Source: Lachnotalea glycerini
GTDB lineage: Bacteria > Bacillota > Clostridia > Lachnospirales > Lachnospiraceae
Length of the DNA: 64,000 nucleotides
Direction of reading: 5' to 3'
Assembly: GCF_003201285.1 (NCBI RefSeq)
Contig: NZ_QICS01000010.1
Coordinates: 62,001-126,000, forward strand
Shown here piece by piece: positions 37,661 through 46,578 of the stretch. The notes beneath the pieces are model-generated. The model worked only from the letters and a program-made list of their open reading frames with translations. It was not told the DNA's origin and searched no databases. Position numbers and translations under genes: made by a program. Numbering within the stretch: the stretch's first letter is position 1; every line of letters starts with the position of its first letter.

Positions 37661-39709
37661 ATGGAAGAATTTTTTAAAATTACTTCGAAAATTAAAATTT
37701 TAAATCATACTGGGTTGATTGGAGTTGACAGGGCAATAAAAAGATTTCAAAAAGATATTTCCATGTCATTGAAAGAAAAAAAAGAGGAAAACGGTGCGAT
37801 TAATTTAATAAAAGAGAAAGTCTCAAATGAGTGTTTTCATATCTATTTTGAAAACGGTGAAATGTGTCTTGCGGCAAATGATGAGTTAGGATTTATATAT
37901 GGACTTTTTTATATAAGTGAGAGTTATTTGGGTGTACAGCCTTTTTGGTTTTGGAATGACCAGAGCTTCAATAAGATGGAATGTGCATACATACCTATCA
38001 ATGAGTATTGGTCAAAAGCCTATAAGGTAAAGTATCGTGGTTGGTTTGTTAATGATGAAGTATTAATCAGTCATTGGAAAATCAAAGGAGATTGTAGTAA
38101 ACCATGGGAAATGATATTTGAAGCATTGCTTCGCTTAGGAGGGAACATGGTGATTTCTGGTACGGATAAAAACTCTAAGAAATATAAGAAACTGGCATTA
38201 GATATGGGCTTATGGGTTACGCAGCATCATGCAGAACCGTTAGGGGCAGAGATGTTTTCCAGAGCATATCCTCAATATGTTCCTTCCTATGCTAAATTTC
38301 CAGAATTGTTTCAGGGATTATGGAAAAGAGCAATTGAAGAACAAAAAAATGAAAAAATTATATGGAACTTAGGTTTTCGAGGTCAGGGAGATATTCCTTT
38401 TTGGAACACAGATCCATTATATGACACCCCAGAAAAAAGAGGTGAGCTCATTAGTTCTCTGATTGAAATGCAATATAATATGGTATTAGAAAAAGTAAGT
38501 AATCCAATCTGCTGCACAAATTTATATGGTGAAGTCATGGAGCTGTATCATCAAGGTTTACTAAAGCTTCCAGAGAATATTATTAAAATTTGGGCAGATA
38601 ACGGCTACGGTAAAATGGTTTCTAGAAGGCAGGAAAATCATAATCCAAGAATTTATGCCTTACCATATAAAATAGAAGATGGAGGGCATCATGGAATTTA
38701 TTATCATGCATCGTTCTTTGATTTGCAGGCAGCCAACCATATAACAATGTCGCCAAACTCAATTGAATTTGTAAATAGAGAGTTTGATGAGATCATACAA
38801 AAGGGTGCCAATGATTTTTGGATTATTAATTGTTCGAATGTGAAACCTCATGTATTTTTGTTGGACTTCATTTCTAGAAGGTGGAGAAATGAAACAATTG
38901 ATGTTAAAAAATGGAGCCAGAATTATATTAAAAGCTATTACATTCACTCTGTTATAGTGGCTAAAAACAAAATTGTTGAGGAGATTTATGCATGTATACA
39001 GGCATATTTTGAGGCTGTTATTTCATTTGGAGTAAATGAGGATGAACATGCAGGAGAACAGTTTTACAACTATACAGTTCGTATATTAGCTTCCCAATGG
39101 CAAAAAGGGAAATTTGAAGAAAGTGTAAAAGAATTAGTCTGGGCTTTTAAGGACATGAGTTTTAAAAAGCAGATGAAAAGGTTCTATGATATTTGTCTGG
39201 AAGGATTACAACGTTTTGAAAAGTTATATTTAAAATGTATTCAAGTAATGAAAAACCTCGAAGAAGATAAACAATACTTTGAAGATTCCATTTTTTTGAA
39301 TGTACAGATTCATTTGTATTGTTTAAAAGGGGTAGTTAACTTTTGTGAAAGCTATCATAGATTTTGTAAGGAAGAATATTGGCAGTCATTTTATCTTATT
39401 GGAAAATCAAAGGAATACTTTGAACAGGCTAATCAAAGTATGAGAGAGAAAGAGCATGGCTTGTGGGAAGGATTTTACGAAAACGAATGTTTAACTGATA
39501 TAAAGCAAACGGCATATGTTCTTCGTGGTATTATGAGCTACATTAGAAATATAGGGGAAGGACCACATTTTTATTATTGGCAAAGACAGTTTCTCTACTC
39601 AGAGGAAGATAGAAAAGTAGTACTAATTACAAACATGGAAAACCATATGACGGATGAGGCATTATATGATTGCATAAATAGAAAAGTAAATGATGAACTA
39701 TTAATTTGA
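37661..39709 (+). CDS. Glycoside hydrolase family 115-like alpha-glucuronidase
   Basis: 682 residues with no signal peptide, so cytoplasmic. GH115 blocks are recognisable: LGFIYGLFYISESYLGVQPFW in two strands, YRGWFVNDEVLI (about residue 126), NLGFRGQGDIPFW, KRGELISSLIEMQ and IWADNGYGKMV. The family removes (4-O-methyl)glucuronic acid from xylan or its oligosaccharides. It is shorter than typical GH115 enzymes (900 or more), lacking C-terminal accessory domains, which suits an intracellular oligosaccharide enzyme behind an ABC importer. Family assignment is by motif memory, substrate by context. Confidence 0.75.
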   Translation: MEEFFKITSKIKILNHTGLIGVDRAIKRFQKDISMSLKEKKEENGAINLIKEKVSNECFHIYFENGEMCLAANDELGFIYGLFYISESYLGVQPFWFWNDQSFNKMECAYIPINEYWSKAYKVKYRGWFVNDEVLISHWKIKGDCSKPWEMIFEALLRLGGNMVISGTDKNSKKYKKLALDMGLWVTQHHAEPLGAEMFSRAYPQYVPSYAKFPELFQGLWKRAIEEQKNEKIIWNLGFRGQGDIPFWNTDPLYDTPEKRGELISSLIEMQYNMVLEKVSNPICCTNLYGEVMELYHQGLLKLPENIIKIWADNGYGKMVSRRQENHNPRIYALPYKIEDGGHHGIYYHASFFDLQAANHITMSPNSIEFVNREFDEIIQKGANDFWIINCSNVKPHVFLLDFISRRWRNETIDVKKWSQNYIKSYYIHSVIVAKNKIVEEIYACIQAYFEAVISFGVNEDEHAGEQFYNYTVRILASQWQKGKFEESVKELVWAFKDMSFKKQMKRFYDICLEGLQRFEKLYLKCIQVMKNLEEDKQYFEDSIFLNVQIHLYCLKGVVNFCESYHRFCKEEYWQSFYLIGKSKEYFEQANQSMREKEHGLWEGFYENECLTDIKQTAYVLRGIMSYIRNIGEGPHFYYWQRQFLYSEEDRKVVLITNMENHMTDEALYDCINRKVNDELLI

Positions 39710-39744
39710 ATGATGACTATAAAAATAAATATGTAAACATTAAA

Positions 39745-39779
39745 ATCTCCTTCTCTTATTAATAAGCAAAGAAGGAGAT
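39745..39779. terminator. Convergent terminator between GH115 and the reductase
   Basis: Arms ATCTCCTTCT (39745-39754) and AGAAGGAGAT (39770-39779), with an inner CTTATT/AATAAG pair, lie between two genes that point at each other. Confidence 0.7.
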
Positions 39780-39787
39780 AAAGTATC

Positions 39788-41017
39788 TTAAAATTCAATA
39801 AATTCGGATAAGCTATTATCTGAGATATTTGTGGTAAGAACTTTCATTACCTTATTATTATCTAAATAAGCAACACTGGGAAATTCCTGAATGCTTAAGC
39901 GTTTAGCAATTCCATCTGATTTATAAATATCTATTTTTGAAATATTTAATTTTGTTTTACTATATTTAGAGGAAAAGGCTTCAATAACAGGAAGCAGCTC
40001 ACAGCTTTTTTGATCTGCTGCATTATAAAGAAATACAAGGGAGGGCTTACCATCATTCAAGATTTGCTTCTCAAATATTTCACTTTCATAAATATATTTT
40101 TCGGCACAGTATCCGGCAACAGCGCCATCACCAACAGCAGTTGCAACCTGCTTTAGAAATTTATCCCTAACATCACCAACTGCAAATACACCTGGAATAT
40201 TTGTTTCCATTTTTTCGTTGGTCATCAGATAACCATTTCGGTTCATATTCAAAGAATCTTTAAAAATTTCTGTATTAGGGAGATATCCGATAAATAAGAA
40301 ACAGGTATCCACTTTTACATGTAATAACTCGTTCGTTTTTAAATTCTTAAGCACTACAGTATTTAAATGTCCATCGCCTTCATAACCAGCTACTACAGTA
40401 TTCCACATAAATTCCATTTTTGGGTTTTGAAGTGCTTGATTTTTGGCAATTTCATTACAGTCCATTTTACCATTGTCATGCATAACAGAAACGATTACTT
40501 TTTGAGCAAATTTTGTTAAGAACATTCCTTCTTCAATCGCTGCATCTCCGCTTCCAATTACCATTACTGTTTTATCAGTATTTGAGGCTGCATCACAGGT
40601 TGCACAAAAAGAAATACCCTTATCATATAAATATAAGTCCTCATTCTTGGCTCCGGTTAAACGTGGTTTTCCTCCGGAAGCGACAATCACTGATTTTGCT
40701 GTGTAATTGGTGCGGAAAGTTTCAATCAATTTTAAGTCGCCTTTTAAATCTACTTTTTTAACATCGGTTAATTTGAAAGTTACACCGAATTTCTTTGCCT
40801 GTTTATGAAATAATTCCATTAAGCCTAAACCTGTCGTACCATCAGGGAAGCCCGGATAATTCTCTATTTCATTGGTATAAGTGGCTAAACCGCCAACTAG
40901 TGATTTTTCAATAATCAAAGTTTTTAGTCTGGCACGCCCGCAATAAATACCGGCTGTTAATCCGGCACTTCCTCCTCCGATAATAATGACATCATAATTT
41001 TCTATCTTTTTTTCCAT
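39788..41017 (-). CDS. Thioredoxin reductase fused to a thioredoxin-like domain
   Basis: 409 residues. Residues 1-310 are a complete low-molecular-weight reductase: IIGGGSAGLTAGIYCGRA (FAD), the redox pair in FCATCDA, VIGSGDAAIEEG (NADPH) and GVFAVGDVRDK. A C-terminal thioredoxin fold of about 85 residues follows (SLVFLYNAADQKSC, then FPSVAYLD with the cis-proline context). Where thioredoxins have WCGPC this one has ADQKSC, a single cysteine. It is the last gene of a sulfur-transport operon, so it may reduce an imported sulfur species or TusA. RBS GAAAGGAA precedes the start. Confidence 0.85.
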   Translation of the reverse strand: MEKKIENYDVIIIGGGSAGLTAGIYCGRARLKTLIIEKSLVGGLATYTNEIENYPGFPDGTTGLGLMELFHKQAKKFGVTFKLTDVKKVDLKGDLKLIETFRTNYTAKSVIVASGGKPRLTGAKNEDLYLYDKGISFCATCDAASNTDKTVMVIGSGDAAIEEGMFLTKFAQKVIVSVMHDNGKMDCNEIAKNQALQNPKMEFMWNTVVAGYEGDGHLNTVVLKNLKTNELLHVKVDTCFLFIGYLPNTEIFKDSLNMNRNGYLMTNEKMETNIPGVFAVGDVRDKFLKQVATAVGDGAVAGYCAEKYIYESEIFEKQILNDGKPSLVFLYNAADQKSCELLPVIEAFSSKYSKTKLNISKIDIYKSDGIAKRLSIQEFPSVAYLDNNKVMKVLTTNISDNSLSEFIEF

Positions 41018-41057
41018 TGTAAATTCCTTTCAATTAGGCTATAGTCTTAAGCTTTTA

Positions 41058-41606
41058 CTACATGAAATATTTAGCCAGCAGCTTGCTCCCGAAAAAGGCA
41101 CCTACCAGTAAAAACGCACCAAATATCCAGCCAGATAAGGAGAAAGAAGCGATACTGGTAAATAAAGCACCAATATTGCAGCCCATTGCCATTCTGGCTC
41201 CATAGCCCATAAGCAAACCACCGATAACAGCAGCAATAATTTGCTTTATTGATTTAATTTTTTTTATCTTGAATTGCGATGCATATAATGTAGCAATAAG
41301 AGCACCAAGGATAATTCCAAGATTTCTGATGGTTCCACCATCTTGTATCAGTCCATTTGCTAAGGTAGCCTGTGTTTTTTCATCAGCAAAAAAGCTCCAG
41401 TGATTTACGTTGCCGCCCATTGCTTGAAAAAGCCATGCTCCCCAGTGTGCAAAGGTTGTACTTACTCCCCAGCCATGTTGAAATATAGCAAAATGGGCAA
41501 TTTGAAACACTGCAAGTAATACAGCACCGGCAACATATGTAATAGGTTCTTTCATTAGCTTTTTATAGATTTCATTGTTTCCAAGCTTTATAAAAAATTC
41601 TTTCAA
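41058..41606 (-). CDS. YeeE/YedE half-size sulfur transporter, second half
   Basis: 182 residues with about four membrane helices. GGLLMGYGARMAMGCNIGALF is the conserved YeeE/YedE cysteine helix (shown in pieces: GYGARMAMGCNIG). Full-length YeeE/TsuA proteins carry two such repeats in one chain; here two separate genes supply one each, as in PmpA/PmpB. Substrate is probably thiosulfate or another sulfur (possibly selenium) anion. It is 24 bp downstream of tusA, in the order YeeE-A, TusA, YeeE-B, reductase. Confidence 0.85.
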   Translation of the reverse strand: MKEFFIKLGNNEIYKKLMKEPITYVAGAVLLAVFQIAHFAIFQHGWGVSTTFAHWGAWLFQAMGGNVNHWSFFADEKTQATLANGLIQDGGTIRNLGIILGALIATLYASQFKIKKIKSIKQIIAAVIGGLLMGYGARMAMGCNIGALFTSIASFSLSGWIFGAFLLVGAFFGSKLLAKYFM

Positions 41607-41630
41607 TGTCTTTCACCTTTCTTTAAAGTG

Positions 41631-41858
41631 CTATTTTGTTTTTTCAATAATTACTTCCCACTCACCATCATCTACTTCATCTATTTCAACATTATAGCCT
41701 TGAGTTCTTGCCCAGTCAGGTACATTTTTCATGGCACAGCTATGATCGATTGCAACAATCAATACGTCACCAACAGAAAGCTCTGCTATTTTCTTTTCAC
41801 ATTTCATCAGTGGAATAGGGCAAGCCTCTCCCAAACAATCTAAATTAAATTCAGCCAT
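41631..41858 (-). CDS. TusA/SirA-family sulfur carrier
   Basis: 75 residues. The opening LDCLGEACPIPLMKCEKKIA carries the conserved CPxP cysteine that bears the persulfide. It accepts sulfur from the membrane transporter and hands it on in the cytoplasm, as TsuB does for TsuA. It is translated from ATG 41858 with GGAGGA in front and lies between two YeeE halves. A second TusA is at 43680-43910. Confidence 0.93.
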   Translation of the reverse strand: MAEFNLDCLGEACPIPLMKCEKKIAELSVGDVLIVAIDHSCAMKNVPDWARTQGYNVEIDEVDDGEWEVIIEKTK

Positions 41859-41896
41859 TTTATAAATTCCTCCATTGTATTATTTTAATTTTTAGT

Positions 41897-42583
41897 TTAT
41901 TCACTACCCATTTTCTTTTGTTGCCATTTAATAGCAGCTATGTACAAAAGTACAATAATTAATAATTGAACAACAATTGCTCCAAACCATCCCAAAATGT
42001 TGGGTAAAAATATTTTTGGAGCGCTTTCGTTTAATGTACTCCAAATTGTCCCCATGTCATGTGCTCCCCATAATGAGCCAATCACAAAGAAGAACAAAGA
42101 GACAATTTGCATCGTAAATCCTTCCCCGACACGCATCAGCGTACCGGATGCGCAGCCTCCTGCAATAACCATACCAATACCAAACAGGATGGCACCAAGA
42201 ATAAGTGGGATCCCAATAGGATTAACCCCCGCCATACTTAAATTTGTTTCGCTTCCGTTTAAAACTGAATTTAGCTTAATCGCAAAAAAGCCTACCGATG
42301 CTAAGCTGATTGCAACCAAAACAGCACGAGTAACAGTGGTACTGCCGGTTATAAAAGGATCTCGAAAAGCTGCGGTAAAACAAAATCTTGACCGCTGCAG
42401 GGTATAACCAAATAAAAGTCCAAAGGCAAGATAAATGGGAAGCTTAAGGCTAAATCCCGATAAATAAAATCCAAAGCCGATTACTAATACCGTTATTACA
42501 AGTGCATAAGGTATCTGACTCTTCTTTGGTTTACGGGGTGCTCTGGTGCGTGAAATACTTGTTTTTTGTTCTTGATCAGGCAT
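41897..42583 (-). CDS. YeeE/YedE half-size sulfur transporter, first half
   Basis: 228 residues. A basic cytoplasmic tail of about 25 residues precedes five membrane helices. Conserved blocks are LQRSRFCFTAAFRDPF and GMVIAGGCASGTLMRVGEGF, each with the cysteine seen in YeeE/YedE transport helices. It is the first gene of the operon, reading away from the LysR gene. It starts at ATG 42583 with GAAAGGAGG upstream. Together with the 41058-41606 protein it would make one transporter. Confidence 0.87.
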   Translation of the reverse strand: MPDQEQKTSISRTRAPRKPKKSQIPYALVITVLVIGFGFYLSGFSLKLPIYLAFGLLFGYTLQRSRFCFTAAFRDPFITGSTTVTRAVLVAISLASVGFFAIKLNSVLNGSETNLSMAGVNPIGIPLILGAILFGIGMVIAGGCASGTLMRVGEGFTMQIVSLFFFVIGSLWGAHDMGTIWSTLNESAPKIFLPNILGWFGAIVVQLLIIVLLYIAAIKWQQKKMGSE

Positions 42584-42636
42584 TTAAATACCTCCTTTCG
42601 TAAAATTGTTAATAATATAACAAACACTGTATTTGA

Positions 42637-42645
42637 ATTATAGCA
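42637..42645 (-). promoter_or_regulatory. Extended -10 promoter of the sulfur operon
   Basis: On the minus strand TGCTATAAT (42645 down to 42637) is a perfect extended -10. The start would be near 42630, 47 bp before the first gene. A LysR-type palindrome is centred about 64 bp upstream of that start. Confidence 0.6.
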
Positions 42646-42683
42646 TGAAAAGGCTTTGGTCAGGTAAACGGAAATTACAATAG

Positions 42684-42704
42684 ATGATAAGAAAAACTTA
42701 TCAT
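42684..42704. promoter_or_regulatory. LysR-type operator palindrome
   Basis: ATGATAAG (42684-42691), five A, CTTATCAT (42697-42704): perfect 8-bp arms containing ATAAG-N5-CTTAT, the shape of LysR-family boxes. It lies between the divergent lysR and YeeE genes. Confidence 0.7.
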
Positions 42705-42805
42705 ACGTTTCACAAATTAGCGATACAAAACTACTTTAATCTGTTATAGTATAAAAAATAGGTTTGGTATGATTTGTATGAGCATCACAATGGGGGAAAG
42801 AAAGT

Positions 42806-43702
42806 ATGAATATTGAATTTTTGAAAATGTTGATCGAAGTGGTAAAATGTAAGAGTATTCGAAAAGCATCAGCATCGAAAAGTATCTCACAGTCAGCGCT
42901 TAGTCAGGAGATTCAAACAATAGAGCGTAATTTTAATGTTAAGATTTTTGATAGAACACATAAAGGAGTTGAGCTGACGGAAGCGGGTATGATTGTATAT
43001 AAGCATGCGGTTGAGATTACTGCTTTATACGATAAAATGACAGATGAAATTTCAAATTATCAAAGTAAAAACCAAAAGCTAAGAATCAGTGCTACTTCTG
43101 TTGCCTGCTCTTATGCTTTGCCATGTACACTATATCATATCAAGAACAAGTTTCCTTCATACATCATTGAAATGGAGACGTTGCCAAGTAATGAAATCGA
43201 GAAAAATATTGCGCTTGGAATCGGAGATATTGGAATTGTGGTTGGAAAACCAGAAAATGAATCCTTTATTTACAAGAGGGTTTATTCGGATCAGTACTAT
43301 CTGGTTGCCGGGTATCATATGGATGTACCAAGTAAATTAAAAATGAAAAATCTACATCAGTACCCACTTTTAATGCTTTCCAAAACGCAAAAATCCAGGA
43401 AGATATTAGAAGCATATTTCAAAGAAAAAGGCTTAGAAATGAATGATTTGAATATTTTATATGATCTGGATTCAATAGAGTCGATTAAAGTTTCGGCGAT
43501 ACAAGAGTACGGATTGGCATTTCTTCCTTATATGGCGATTAAGAAAGAATTATATAATAAACAGTTGAAAATAATTGATTTGGAACATTTTGATTTCAAG
43601 TGTGAATATTATACCATTAAAAGAAAGCAGGATTATAATCGCTCGGAGCATATGAGCATTATATCTTATATAGAAAAAATTATACAGAAGACAGTATGTT
43701 AG
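42806..43702 (+). CDS. LysR-family transcriptional regulator
   Basis: 298 residues. The N-terminal winged helix has IRKASASKSISQSALSQEIQ in two helices and FDRTHKGVELTEAG. The C-terminal two-lobed effector domain begins at about residue 90 (LRISATSVACSYALP). It is divergent from the YeeE-TusA-reductase operon with a palindromic operator between, so it most likely controls that operon in response to a sulfur metabolite, as CysL/CbbR relatives do. A GGGGGAAAG site precedes ATG 42806. Its 3' end overlaps the convergent tusA by 23 bp. Confidence 0.9.
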   Translation: MNIEFLKMLIEVVKCKSIRKASASKSISQSALSQEIQTIERNFNVKIFDRTHKGVELTEAGMIVYKHAVEITALYDKMTDEISNYQSKNQKLRISATSVACSYALPCTLYHIKNKFPSYIIEMETLPSNEIEKNIALGIGDIGIVVGKPENESFIYKRVYSDQYYLVAGYHMDVPSKLKMKNLHQYPLLMLSKTQKSRKILEAYFKEKGLEMNDLNILYDLDSIESIKVSAIQEYGLAFLPYMAIKKELYNKQLKIIDLEHFDFKCEYYTIKRKQDYNRSEHMSIISYIEKIIQKTVC

Positions 43703-43910
43703 AGATTGTAATTTCCCAAACACCTATAATTGCTTCATTATCATGAAAGGAAAAGTGATGCATGCGGCAAAAATCCTTAATTGAAGTTAAAGAGCAGCTG
43801 TGGTCGGTTATAAGCATAACGGTGCCCCCTTTTTTTATATTCGGGATTTCCTTTTCAAGCATGAGTAGAGGAATTGGGCACATATCGCCTAAGCAATCAA
43901 TTACTTTCAT
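43680..43910 (-). CDS. Second TusA/SirA-family sulfur carrier
   Basis: 76 residues from ATG 43910, where AGAAAGG lies upstream; a longer frame to 44012 adds an implausible 34-residue head. KVIDCLGDMCPIPLLMLEK carries the CPxP cysteine. It overlaps the end of lysR tail to tail by 23 bp. It is a paralogue of the carrier at 41631-41858, which suggests different sulfur donors or acceptors. Confidence 0.9.
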   Translation of the reverse strand: MKVIDCLGDMCPIPLLMLEKEIPNIKKGGTVMLITDHSCSLTSIKDFCRMHHFSFHDNEAIIGVWEITISNILSSV

Positions 43911-44070
43911 AAGTATACCAACCTTTCTTACAGTGCGGACAAGATTTGCAAATCGATCGCAATATTTTGGAACCGATAGTGTAATAGTGTAACAAAATAT
44001 AAACTTTGTCAAGAAGTTTAAAAGGTCTTATATAATAGAATAAACATAATTATAATGATAGGAGGCAGAT

Positions 44071-44754
44071 ATGGAGGACATGATTTTCGCTCTGCAAAAC
44101 AGTGTTCTTTGCAAAGGAATGAGCGAAGAACAGATTAGTAATTTTATTAACACCAGTCGTATTACAAAGAGGCAATACAATAAGGGAAGTATTATTTTTC
44201 ATGAGCAGGACAAGCCGGTAAAGTTATATTTGCTCATGGAAGGCAGGGTTTCGATTTGCAAGGATACGATGTCTGGAAGAAAGATTTTGATAACAGAGAT
44301 AACCAGATGCGGTGATATATTTGGAGAAATTTATCTTTATATGCAAAAAGAACAGTATAATATTTATGCTACTGTGCAAGAAAATGCAAAGATCATGGAA
44401 TTTAATTCGGAATTATTTGCTATGAAAAAGGGTATGCTTGAACCCTCTCACATTATTGTATTTCAAAATATTTTAATGCTGTTTGCGCAGAAAGCTTACA
44501 ACATGAATATGAAATTACAGGTCTTAAGCAGCGGAAATTTAAGACAGTGTCTTGTTAGATTTCTATTTAATCAACAGATGGAAGAAAACGTAATTCAGTT
44601 ATGTATGACAAGAGAAGCAATGGCAGAATATTTGAATGTGGCAAGACAATCCTTATCAAGAGAGTTTGGCGAAATGCAGGAGGAAGGCCTGATTAAGGTC
44701 AATAAAAAAACAATAACAATATTAGATCAAGAAAAGTTGGAGGAATATTTATAA
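44071..44754 (+). CDS. Crp/Fnr-family regulator, probably HcpR-like
   Basis: 227 residues. A cyclic-nucleotide-type beta-barrel (about 15-130, GDIFGEIYLY) leads to a long dimer helix and a C-terminal winged helix with MTREAMAEYLNVARQSLSRE. No Fe-S cysteine set like Fnr is evident. It lies just upstream of hcp, whose promoter has a Crp/Fnr-type palindrome at about -41.5. HcpR proteins of this family turn on hcp under nitrosative stress, so that role fits. ATAGGAGG precedes ATG 44071; TTGTCA at 44006-44011 may be its -35. Confidence 0.88.
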   Translation: MEDMIFALQNSVLCKGMSEEQISNFINTSRITKRQYNKGSIIFHEQDKPVKLYLLMEGRVSICKDTMSGRKILITEITRCGDIFGEIYLYMQKEQYNIYATVQENAKIMEFNSELFAMKKGMLEPSHIIVFQNILMLFAQKAYNMNMKLQVLSSGNLRQCLVRFLFNQQMEENVIQLCMTREAMAEYLNVARQSLSREFGEMQEEGLIKVNKKTITILDQEKLEEYL

Positions 44755-44787
44755 GTCTGATGAAACAGTCGTCAGTGCGGGTTTTAT

Positions 44788-44824
44788 AAATGATAAAATG
44801 TATTTACTTAAATGATAAAATGTA
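44788..44824 (+). repeat. 15-bp direct repeat upstream of hcp
   Basis: AAATGATAAAATGTA occurs at 44788-44802 and again at 44810-44824, 22 bp apart; the second copy runs into the Crp/Fnr site. Confidence 0.6.
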
Positions 44825-44864
44825 ACAATTGTGACAGAAATAACAAAACTAACATGCTATGATT
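44821..44864 (+). promoter_or_regulatory. hcp promoter with Crp/Fnr-type site
   Basis: TGTAACAATTGTGACA (44821-44836) is palindromic at 14 of 16 positions. A TATGAT -10 box lies at 44859-44864 with no good -35. For a start near 44870 the palindrome is centred at about -41.5, the class II activator position. Confidence 0.65.
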
Positions 44865-44931
44865 CTATTAACAAATAAATAATACTCGAATGTAATCGAG
44901 TTCAATATTTCACAATGAATAGGAGAATCAT

Positions 44932-46569
44932 ATGGAAAATAAAATGTTTTGTTATCAGTGTCAAGAGACAGCAGGATGTCAGGGATGTACTCAGATGGGT
45001 GTCTGTGGAAAAACTCCGGAAGTAGCAGCAATGCAGGACTTACTTATTTATGTAACCAAGGGGTTAGCTGAGATAACAACTAAACTTAGAGATGAAAAGG
45101 TAACAATTGAAAAGAAAATAAATCATCTCATTACATGGAACTTATTTACAACTATTACAAATGCCAATTTTGATGAAGCTGTATTTATTGAAAGAATAAA
45201 AAATACTTTAGATGTAAAAAAAGAATTATTAAAAAAATTATCGAATCATAGCAGCTTATCAAAGGCAGCTATATGGGAAGAATATGATATAACCCAAATG
45301 AAGAAGAAAGCTGCAGAGGTTGGAGTTCTTGCCACTGAAAATGAGGATGTCAGAAGTCTTCGTGAATTAATCACATACGGACTAAAGGGTTTATGTGCTT
45401 ATTTGAAGCATGCGAATGTACTTGAAAAAGAGAATGAAGCGGTTGATATTTTCGTTCAGGAAACATTAATGAAATTATTAGATGATTCTTTGAGTGTAGA
45501 TGATCTGATTGGATTAACACTTCAAACAGGAAAATTTGGTGTAGATGGAATGGCACTGTTAGATGATGCCAATACTTCTGCTTATGGTAATCCTGAAATT
45601 ACAAGTGTTAATTTAGGTGTAAGAGCAAATCCGGGCATTCTGGTATCAGGACATGATTTGCGTGATATTGAAATGTTGCTAGAGCAGACACAAGGAACCG
45701 GAATAGATGTATATACCCATTCAGAAATGCTGCCTGCTCATTATTATCCGGCATTTAAGAAATATGATAACTTTGTAGGGAACTATGGAAATGCATGGTG
45801 GAAGCAAAAAGAAGAATTTGAAAGCTTTAACGGACCGATTTTAATGACAACTAACTGTATCGTGCCTCCAAAGTCTAGTTATAAAGAACGTTTATTTACA
45901 ACCGGAAGTGCAGGTATGGTAGGCTGTAAGCATATACCGGGCAGTGAGGGTGAAAAGAAAGACTTTACAGAATTGATTAATCTGGCAAAGACCTGTCAGC
46001 CACCAACAGAAATTGAAACAGGAAGTATAGTGGGAGGTTTTGCTCATAATCAGGTATTTGCGTTGGCAGATAAAGTGGTTGATGCGGTTAAATCTGGAGC
46101 GATCAAGAAGTTTGTCGTTATGGCAGGCTGTGACGGCAGAGCGAAATCAAGAAATTATTATACCGATTTTGCAAAGGCTTTACCAAAAGATGCGGTTATT
46201 TTGACAGCAGGTTGTGCAAAATATAAGTATATCAAATTAGATTTAGGAGATATCGGAGGAATACCAAGGGTATTGGATGCAGGACAATGTAATGACTCCT
46301 ACTCTTTAGTACTGATAGCATTAAAATTACAAGAGATTTTTGGATTGGAAAGTGTCAATGATTTACCAATTGCCTATAATATTGCATGGTATGAACAAAA
46401 AGCAGTAATTGTATTACTATCTTTGCTCTACTTAGGCGTAAAAAACATTCATTTAGGACCAACGCTTCCAGCCTTTTTATCACCAAATGTTGCAAATGTA
46501 TTAGTAGAAAATTTCGGTATTGCAGGAATTACCGATGTTGAAAATGACATGAAGCTCTTTTTTGAATAG
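44932..46569 (+). CDS. hcp: Hybrid cluster protein (hydroxylamine/NO reductase)
   Basis: 545 residues, the normal length. The N-terminal cysteine cluster [17 protein letters not shown] with a further Cys in GVCGK binds a 4Fe cluster. Ligands of the hybrid Fe-S-O cluster are visible in the C-terminal half ([27 protein letters not shown]). It reduces NO or hydroxylamine in the cytoplasm of anaerobes. A dedicated Crp/Fnr regulator is upstream, and a ferredoxin-type partner follows by 9 bp, giving a complete nitrosative-stress unit. Confidence 0.97.
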   Translation: MENKMFCYQCQETAGCQGCTQMGVCGKTPEVAAMQDLLIYVTKGLAEITTKLRDEKVTIEKKINHLITWNLFTTITNANFDEAVFIERIKNTLDVKKELLKKLSNHSSLSKAAIWEEYDITQMKKKAAEVGVLATENEDVRSLRELITYGLKGLCAYLKHANVLEKENEAVDIFVQETLMKLLDDSLSVDDLIGLTLQTGKFGVDGMALLDDANTSAYGNPEITSVNLGVRANPGILVSGHDLRDIEMLLEQTQGTGIDVYTHSEMLPAHYYPAFKKYDNFVGNYGNAWWKQKEEFESFNGPILMTTNCIVPPKSSYKERLFTTGSAGMVGCKHIPGSEGEKKDFTELINLAKTCQPPTEIETGSIVGGFAHNQVFALADKVVDAVKSGAIKKFVVMAGCDGRAKSRNYYTDFAKALPKDAVILTAGCAKYKYIKLDLGDIGGIPRVLDAGQCNDSYSLVLIALKLQEIFGLESVNDLPIAYNIAWYEQKAVIVLLSLLYLGVKNIHLGPTLPAFLSPNVANVLVENFGIAGITDVENDMKLFFE

Positions 46570-46578
46570 GAGGAGACT

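Noticed and set aside
43762-43992. Plus-strand 76-codon frame opposite tusA
   Set aside because: It is the antisense shadow of a gene with a clear CPxP TusA motif on the minus strand.
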